From Siderastrea radians (lineage: Eukaryota > Cnidaria > Anthozoa > Scleractinia > Rhizangiidae), in the NCBI GenBank assembly GCA_964017195.1, contig OZ024888.1, forward strand, positions 10,735,701 to 10,799,700: DNA of 64,000 nucleotides, read 5' to 3'. Every line of letters starts with the position of its first letter. Within the stretch, counting starts at the first letter, position 1. A program made the translations under genes and the position numbers. This document shows, one piece after another, positions 57,986-64,000 of the stretch. Under the pieces are notes generated by a model. The model saw only the letters and a list, made by a program, of their open reading frames with translations. It ran no database searches and was not told the DNA's origin.

Positions 57986-59381
57986 CTAACAAATAAAAGC
58001 AATCCAATGGAATGACGCTATGCCCATTAGCTCGTGCTTTTTATGCGTGTAGTTTGGCTTTATGCATTTATGCAGACGTTCAATGTACTTATACGGACGT
58101 ACAAAAAGCCTGAGAAATCTTAAACAACTTCGTTTCAGTTGTTTATATCATTACTCGGTACAATTGGCGCAAACGATTTCACAATTCAATCTAATTAGCA
58201 TGAAACCTAGTGCTAGGAATTAGCGTGTCAATGGAAGACATGACCACGTCAATTTCATTCAAACGATGCTATCTCAAAACAATAGAAATATATAGGGGAC
58301 TCGGTCTCCTGTTGACGATTTTTACATACAAATGCAAAGCCGACAAAACTAGTAGGGGTTTATATTAATTGCAGTTGAATCGGTGTTTAAACGCTTGAAA
58401 TCCCTGGTGGCTTCTTATTGTTTACTGCGAACAAATTTTAATAACCCAGCAAGGAGTTGAACAAAGCGTTTCGCAGAAGTAGAAAAAAAAGGAAACAAAA
58501 CAAACGCTTAATAACCTTAATAAATGCTTCATTAATAGCTGGAAAAAAACGGATTGCGCCATCCAAGATAAAAACGAAGTAACCTGTGGTAAACGTTGAC
58601 GCGAACTACAGTCACATCAGAAACGTGTGGTACACTGACCAAGTTTTTCACGAAAACGTAACTCCTATAGACACCCCCCCCCCCTCCCTCCTCCCCCTGA
58701 ACAATGCTGAGAGTCAGGAGTTAACTTTCTCGCATATTTTGTACAGTTCATTAGCTTTTTTCTGGGGTGGGGGGATGTTTAAACTGTCTATTTGTCAACG
58801 TAACTTACAAAGACACCGACAACTTATATATCTTACATAGACACCCTTTTTCCCCCCTCAACAATGATAACGTTCTCAAATATTTTTGAACAGTTTATTA
58901 GCTTTTTCTTCGGAGGGGGGGAGGGAAGAGATCTTTGTCACGTAAATATTTCGCGATTTTTATTGAATTTAGTCATAAAAAGAGTGAGAAAAAGTTAAGT
59001 GTCCCTGAACTGATTCCGGCATCCAGGCAACTCTGTCAGCAAGAGAAACAAACTTTCAAGGTTTCAAAACCTGACGCCACTTGCCAGCCTAAAGCCAGTT
59101 TCTATCCACAACCGTACTTTTTGCTCCAGTATTGTTTTCCTTTTAAGAAGGAGCGAGCGCACGAGACTGCACTGAGATGGCTTTTTGCGACTTGGAAGTA
59201 TTTGCGAGTCCGTTTGGCCACTCATCGCAAGTCTGCCAACGCAACACATTTCCAAACTTGCCTTGTCTTGCGTTGACGCCGTTCAGCCACGGCTTAAAGG
59301 TGTTCAGACGTCCCGCTACTCTCACTGTTTTCAGAAGAAAACAATACTCTTTTCCAAGTAAAAGTCACATTTCAGGACACG
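57986..59381. other. Region between PEX10 and the 57,615 exon
   Basis: It contains a diverged tandem duplication (about 58,660-58,800 and 58,840-58,945: AGACACCC, C run, AACAATG, TTGTACAGTTCATTAGCTTTTT). A minus-strand AATAAA at 58,959-58,964 could end the PEX10 transcript. ORFs at 58,935-59,325 on both strands are not supported. Confidence 0.45.
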
Positions 59382-62300
59382 CTATGTGGGTTCACAGTGA
59401 TGCAGGAACACTAGTCTAGACAGCTGGACTGGTTCACGACACAGCGGACACTCTGCCTGAAAATAAAGATTTAGAAAATGCCTCAATAGGCCATTTCCGA
59501 TTTGTCTTGTGCCTCTTTTCAAAAGTGAAGTCTGGTGCACAACCTTTCATATGGAAATGAGTTTTACTTGCATGTGAATGAAACTCATTTGCATGTGAAA
59601 GGCTGTGCACCAAGACTCGCTTTGAAGAGGAGGTTTAAGACAACTCGAAAATGGCCTATTAGCAGACACTGTATGCAGACTAGGAGGAAAGGGAGCTTGC
59701 TAATTTTCGTACTAGCGCCTGCCACGCAGGTTACCAGACAAGGAAAGACACAAAATGTTGAAAATCCATCATGCCCGCTTCGGTATCTCGTGAGTAACAT
59801 ACGCTTGACATGAAAGAAAAGTACCAAACGTCAAAACAAAATTAAATTCACATACTCTTTTCCTTCTTGTATCAAACCTTGACCTTTGCGATGACCTTAA
59901 CTTCTGAGTGTGTGGATGAAATCCTAAAATATCACCATTCACGTGAAAGCTATTGAGCAGTACGTTACCGTGAAGCTGTTGATTATGCTGTACCAGGTGG
60001 TTCTAACTTTTGAGTCTGTGGATGAAATCCGAAGTGTGACCATTCAAATGAAAGCTACTGAGTGGTACTTTGCTGTGAGGTTAATTTAACACTAAGGTAT
60101 GACCATTCAATTAAAACCTTTTGAGCAGCGCTTGCCTACGGTGAAGTTAGCTTTCTAATTTGGCTAAAATACCTACCTTACTATTGCACCATTCGGTTAT
60201 GCAGCTCCAGCAAAACAAATGCCCACATGGAGTGGCAGTCTTTCCCTGGAGTCTTTCTAAGCACAGTGCACACTTTATGCCGGACGTACCAGTTGTCCTC
60301 GGGGGTGTTTGGCCACCAGATGCGACAAGGCGCTCTAAGGACTTGCCAGATTTCAGATGCTGTTGGGATAATAGATAAACAGACAAAATAAGAAATTAAA
60401 TGACAGTCGGAACTCTCTACAGCGGCCACTATCGGTTCAACATTTAATGACCGTCCTAGTCCTGGCCGCTATGGGGAGATTTCAATTAGAGTATTAACGT
60501 ATCAACGGCCGTGTCCAGCCACAGCTCTTAACAACCTCTAATTTCATTGGACCTTGGTAGCACGCAGCTCTATTGTTTTCAGGGCTAGAGTCCATTGTTT
60601 TGTTGTTTGTTCTATTGTTTTCTCAGCAAATCAGAGAAGACCTTGTAAGAGCTGCGTACCGCCCCGCCGTGTCGGGCTAAATTTCTTGTTACGCCCACTA
60701 AGATCTGCTTTTTCCACATAGTCATAAACCGCGCAAAATAATTGTTGTATTAGGGGGCAAATTCCTTAAGAAACCCAAATAACCCGAGATGCGCAGAACG
60801 TATGCGCAGTAACAAAAGGAGGCATCGTCCTTAACGCAAGTTGCAATGAATTGATCGTTAACGGCTGTTAAAAATCCGTCAGCCTTGTTAAGCGTAGAGT
60901 TCCCCAAAGTGAAATAGCACTCGTACGTGCCAGCTGTTTTTGTAAGTTAGAAGCTAAAATAACTCCTTAAGTCCTAAGCCTCTATACGCTTGCACTTTAG
61001 AGATCAACATGGTCGCTGTTTTTTTATGAAATTGGGGTCCGATGACCATGTTAAATTTTACCTTCAGTTTTGTTTTAAGAATGTATACATGTAACATCAG
61101 CTACTTTGTCTGATTACGGTTGTGTTTAAAATGGAATTTTCCTGGTCGACTAGCGTCCTACTCCTTGATAGACTATTCATGAGGAGAGGTCGACTGTTTA
61201 TACTAAAACAATAATTGACCTCAGTGTCAGTGAATTCAACAACCAAACAACAGATCTCAAGCAGTAAAGATGGGATATTAAGTTGCCAAATCAGATTCAC
61301 GGCATGTTCAGTCAGCAACGGGGGCAGCATTTAACACTGACCAGAAAGTTTGAGGGAAAACCCAGCCGTTTGCAGAGAAAGGCCACTGTGAAATTACAAA
61401 AAGATAAATTTCAATGGCAGACCTCACCTGATAAACTCCTAATAGAAGAGTGATACTTAGTTGAATAATGGAGAGATAACCAAGTAGGCGGTACGTTGGT
61501 CTCGACCCTTCATTTCTGAGGCTTCTTCGCACCAAGAGCTGAAAACCAAATTAAAACATTGTTAGCATAATGATTCATTTCAACGGGTATTTTGGGAACT
61601 CAAAAGATTTCTCTTTTTGGAGATAGCGCACTTATTTAATTCTTCAGCAACATACCGGTATTTTCAGTCCACACTATTAATACCAGGTAGCTCCTGTGCC
61701 GGCACGAAAACCATAGCGGATAGGACGAAATGGTGATTTGGGCACGACTTTTGTGCCACAGCGATGCTGCGCCCTTCCGATCTTGAACTGAAGCAAATCG
61801 TTATGTATAGGATAGTGAATTTGTGAAATTCGTATTAATGTCCTAGAATAAGGCACAATATGGAATGAACTGTAGCAGCAGCAGTGAAAATGTAATACAT
61901 CTTGTACGACCTTTTTTCGAAAGCCCTAGCCTGTGTAGCAAGCGTTTCCGTAGTATAGTGCTTTCCGCAGGTTTGAAGCATATTTTTCGCTTTTTGAACG
62001 CGCGAAAATTGGGGCGAGCGCAAAAAAGTGCGAGAAGGGGGAGGGGAAGGGAGGAATGGAAACGCGTTTCCTTTTCTCGCCTCCCCCCCCCCCCCCCTTC
62101 CATCAGTGTTGCGCTCGCCCCAATTTTCGCGCCGCCAAAAAGCCAGAAAATGCCTCGAACGGAAACGCTTGCCACGCAGGCTACGAAAGCCCTGGAACCC
62201 TTCGGGTCGATTTTGGTTACAATATTAAATGTAAACAGTATATTGTAAACAAAGAAGTTTCAAAGCATGAAACATTGTTATAAGTTAAACATTTCTTATC

Positions 62301-63113
62301 TTAAAGAAATGTTAAAATAACAGCTTTGTAGAATAAGCTAGTGGTTGCCTGGTTTTCCGGGGTGAAAAGTTTTCAGTATTTTTGAGAAACGCACATCCTA
62401 AACCATTCACTCAACCTCGACCCCACGCAGACTCACACCCAGTCGCTACTTATGATTCTGGAGGAAAGGGAGAGAAGATTGGATTCCCTTGTCACTCCGC
62501 GCGCCTCAATAGAATCCAATCTTCTCTCCCTTTCCCCAAGAATCATTAACAGCGGCTGGGTACGAGTCTGGTCCCCACGGCCTTACTGGCGTGTAATTAG
62601 GTTTGCCGCAGCTTTCCTTGTCTTTAAGACACTTCAAATCAGAAGTGGCACTGGCGTTTTGCATTTAACCACTATTATTAAGTTCAGAGTACCCAAAAGA
62701 GAATACATGCACACAAACTCTATCTGACATAAAATGATTGAGCAAGCTTGCACTCTTACTGGCTTGCTACTAACAAGCTATCAGCTATATAGATCTGTGC
62801 CGCCCAAAGTACACTAGGCAACCCTTGAAAAATCAGTTTTTATAAACAATGCTTGAAAAATTTGTTTTTGCAATAATTAACTTTTACTTACTAAAAGAGA
62901 AATTAGTAGAAGTGAAGCAAGCTTGAGCCTAGCTAACTGGCAAAAGAAGGGTATTCTTGAGGTTTTTCAACTGTGTAATTTATATTTAACCTTAGCTGAC
63001 TAGGGTTTTGCTTATTCATCTGTTACTTACATATTGGATTCCAGTAAGTCGTTTAGCAATGTGGTAAAAGACTCCCGTCAAATAAAACAGGGCCATGTGT
63101 GCTCTGTGGGTAT
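59382..63113 (-). CDS. PEX10: Peroxisome biogenesis factor 10 (PEX10), 3' half
   Basis: RING-type E3 of the peroxisomal PEX2-PEX10-PEX12 complex, which ubiquitinates the import receptor PEX5 for recycling. Four coding exons are visible: 63113-63031 (83 nt), 61538-61428 (111 nt), 60359-60177 (183 nt) and 59456-59382 (75 nt with stop), GT-AG and in phase. The first reads [20 protein letters not shown], the family's helical membrane-proximal motif. The second continues [19 protein letters not shown], a membrane-spanning segment. The third holds most of the [26 protein letters not shown] and TEWC. The last gives the final CPLC pair ([16 protein letters not shown]), completing C3HC4. The first visible exon begins with 2 nt of a split codon, so the N-terminal exons lie beyond 64,000. 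A minisatellite and an ATT microsatellite occupy the intron at the edge; a MITE lies in the last intron. Confidence 0.96.
59485..59660. mobile_element. Foldback MITE in the last PEX10 intron
   Basis: Ends AATAGGCCATTTCCGA and TCGAAAATGGCCTATT are inverted. GGTGCACAACCTTTCA pairs with TGAAAGGCTGTGCACC and the loop contains ACTTGCATGTGAATGA. No coding content. Confidence 0.8.
59880..60140. repeat. Dispersed minisatellite block in the last PEX10 intron
   Basis: Units with GAGTCTGTGGATGAAATCC, GTGACCATTCAAATGAAAGC and TACTGAGTGGTACTTTGCTG; reverse orientation relative to the array at 63,290-64,000. Confidence 0.75.
60360..61427 (-). other. PEX10 intron between membrane and RING exons
   Basis: No exon-like sequence is recognised in it. 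ORFs 60,722-60,907 and 61,097-61,330 on the minus strand have no conserved residues. Confidence 0.5.
61927..62183. mobile_element. TAG...CTA MITE with perfect 9-bp target duplication in a PEX10 intron
   Basis: Left end TAGCCTGTGTAGCAAGCG, right end CGCTTGCCACGCAGGCTA. CGAAAGCCC stands at 61918-61926 and 62184-62192. CGAAAATTGGGGCGAGCGC near 62,004 has an inverted partner GCGCTCGCCCCAATTTTCG near 62,111. The 110- and 127-aa ORFs on opposite strands are products of this palindrome. Confidence 0.9.
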
Positions 63114-63195
63114 CTGTAAAGGAAAATAATACCCTCACTCAGTCTGTTATCTAAGGTTAAATATTATTATCGAAGGTTAAATATTATTATCTAAG

Positions 63196-63198
<3 letters not shown>

Positions 63199-63241
<43 letters not shown>
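63199..63241. repeat. (ATT)n microsatellite
   Basis: About 14 uninterrupted TTA/ATT units, preceded by three AAGGTTAAATATTATTATC-like units at 63,150-63,198. Confidence 0.92.
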
Positions 63242-63243
<2 letters not shown>

Positions 63244-63289
63244 TAAAATCTGATCACTAGATCAATGTCACTCCCCAACTAACAATGGC

Positions 63290-64000
63290 CAAGTTAAAAC
63301 GAACACAGCATCACAGGAAAGTACATGAATTCATAGGTCTCATCTGAATGGTAACATTTTAAGATTTCATCCACAAACCCAACAGTTGTGGATCACAGGA
63401 CAACAGGAAAGTACTGCTCAGTAGCTTTCATTTGAATGGCCTCACTTGAGGATTCCATCCAAACTCTCAAAAATTAGAACCACCTTGTACAACATAATAA
63501 ACCGCACCACAGAAAAAGTACTGCTCAGTAGCTTTTATTTGAATGGCCACACTTGAGGATTTCATCCAAACTCTCAAAAGTTAGAACCACCTTGTACAAC
63601 ATAATAAACCGCACCACAGAAAAAGTACTGCTCAGTAGCTTTCATTTGAATGGCCACACTTGAGGATTTCGTCCAAACTCTCAAAAGTTAGAACCACCTT
63701 GCACAACATAATAAAATGCACCACAGAAAAAGTACTGCTCAGTAGCTTTCATTTGAATGGCCACACTTGAGAATTTCATCCAAATGGCCAAACTCTCAAA
63801 AATTAGAACCACCTTTTACAACATAATAAACCACACCACAGAAAAAGTACTGCTCAGTAGCTTTCATTTGAATGGCCACACTTGAGGATTTCATCCAAAT
63901 GGCCAAACTCTCAAAAATTAGAACCACCTTGTACAACATAATAAACCACACCACAGAAAAAGTACTGCTCAGTAGCTTTCATTGTGGACGGGAACAGGGG
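63290..64000. repeat. Minisatellite array, about six units of 97-118 bp, running off the window
   Basis: TACTGCTCAGTAGCTTTCAT recurs at 63411, 63529, 63626, 63733, 63848 and 63963, followed by TGAATGGCCACACTTGAGGA, TCATCCAAA, AGAACCACCTTGTACAACAT and AATAAACC. Units differ by a small insertion (AATGGCCAAACTC). It lies in the PEX10 intron. Reverse-oriented relatives are at 22,240, 23,480, 33,040 and 59,880. Confidence 0.92.

Noticed and set aside
58935..59325. 113-aa plus-strand ORF and overlapping minus ORFs downstream of PEX10
   Set aside because: No ATG at the start of the plus frame, overlapping on both strands, and no motif; most likely PEX10 3' UTR and repeat sequence.
61843..62248. 110-aa and 127-aa ORFs on opposite strands
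   Set aside because: Both are read from the same palindromic MITE with a 9-bp target duplication.

Overview
The window is eukaryotic. Genes are split by GT-AG introns, intergenic space is AT-rich and packed with short transposon relics and microsatellites, and there are no operons. Three genes can be named with confidence as metazoan UBE2J2, COP9 signalosome subunit 7 and PEX10. Their introns and surroundings hold a repeat landscape (foldback MITEs, tRNA-derived SINEs, LINE fragments, and a dispersed minisatellite built on TACTGCTCAGTAGC) that I associate with anthozoan cnidarians, most likely a stony coral. The taxon is an inference.

Left part (about 1-22,000): three tandem cytochrome P450 genes on the minus strand, each with three coding exons. 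The first two exons are exactly 212 and 158 nt in all three genes and the intron phases are identical, so one ancestral gene was duplicated in place. Genes A (982-6425) and B (9535-12724) are the younger pair, alignable through introns and promoter. Gene C (16425-21935) is more diverged. Proteins of 512, 512 and 522 aa carry an N-terminal membrane anchor, the proline-rich hinge, the I-helix threonine motif, ExxR and the heme-cysteine loop of microsomal CYP2-clan (CYP1/CYP17-like) monooxygenases. Gene B has lost the helix-C tryptophan.

Middle (about 22,000-36,000): mostly repeats. It holds a family of C/G-ended elements (one with another element nested inside), a LINE 3' fragment beside a tRNA-derived SINE, a possible gene 3' end near 26,000, and one intronless minus-strand ORF (28,610-29,404) encoding an unrecognised protein with a C-terminal membrane segment. 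An E-box pair lies just before its start.

Right part (36,000-64,000): UBE2J2 (minus, 7 coding exons, 234 aa, ER-anchored E2) stands head to head with COPS7 (plus, 9 coding exons, 275 aa, PCI-domain subunit of the COP9 signalosome). A compact probable bidirectional promoter with ETS- and YY1-like sites separates them. Downstream lie an unassigned minus-strand terminal exon (57,615-57,985) and the 3' half of PEX10 (minus, RING E3 of the peroxisomal import machinery), whose 5' exons run off the right edge. Three ubiquitin or NEDD8 pathway genes thus sit within 28 kb.

No new multi-gene system is evident. The most interesting items are the CYP triplication with an altered heme-contact residue in gene B, two abutting TTAA-flanked elements sharing one TTAA, a family of TAG...CTA elements with 8-9 bp target duplications, a possible COPS7 microexon or alternative end, and the ubiquitin-gene neighbourhood.
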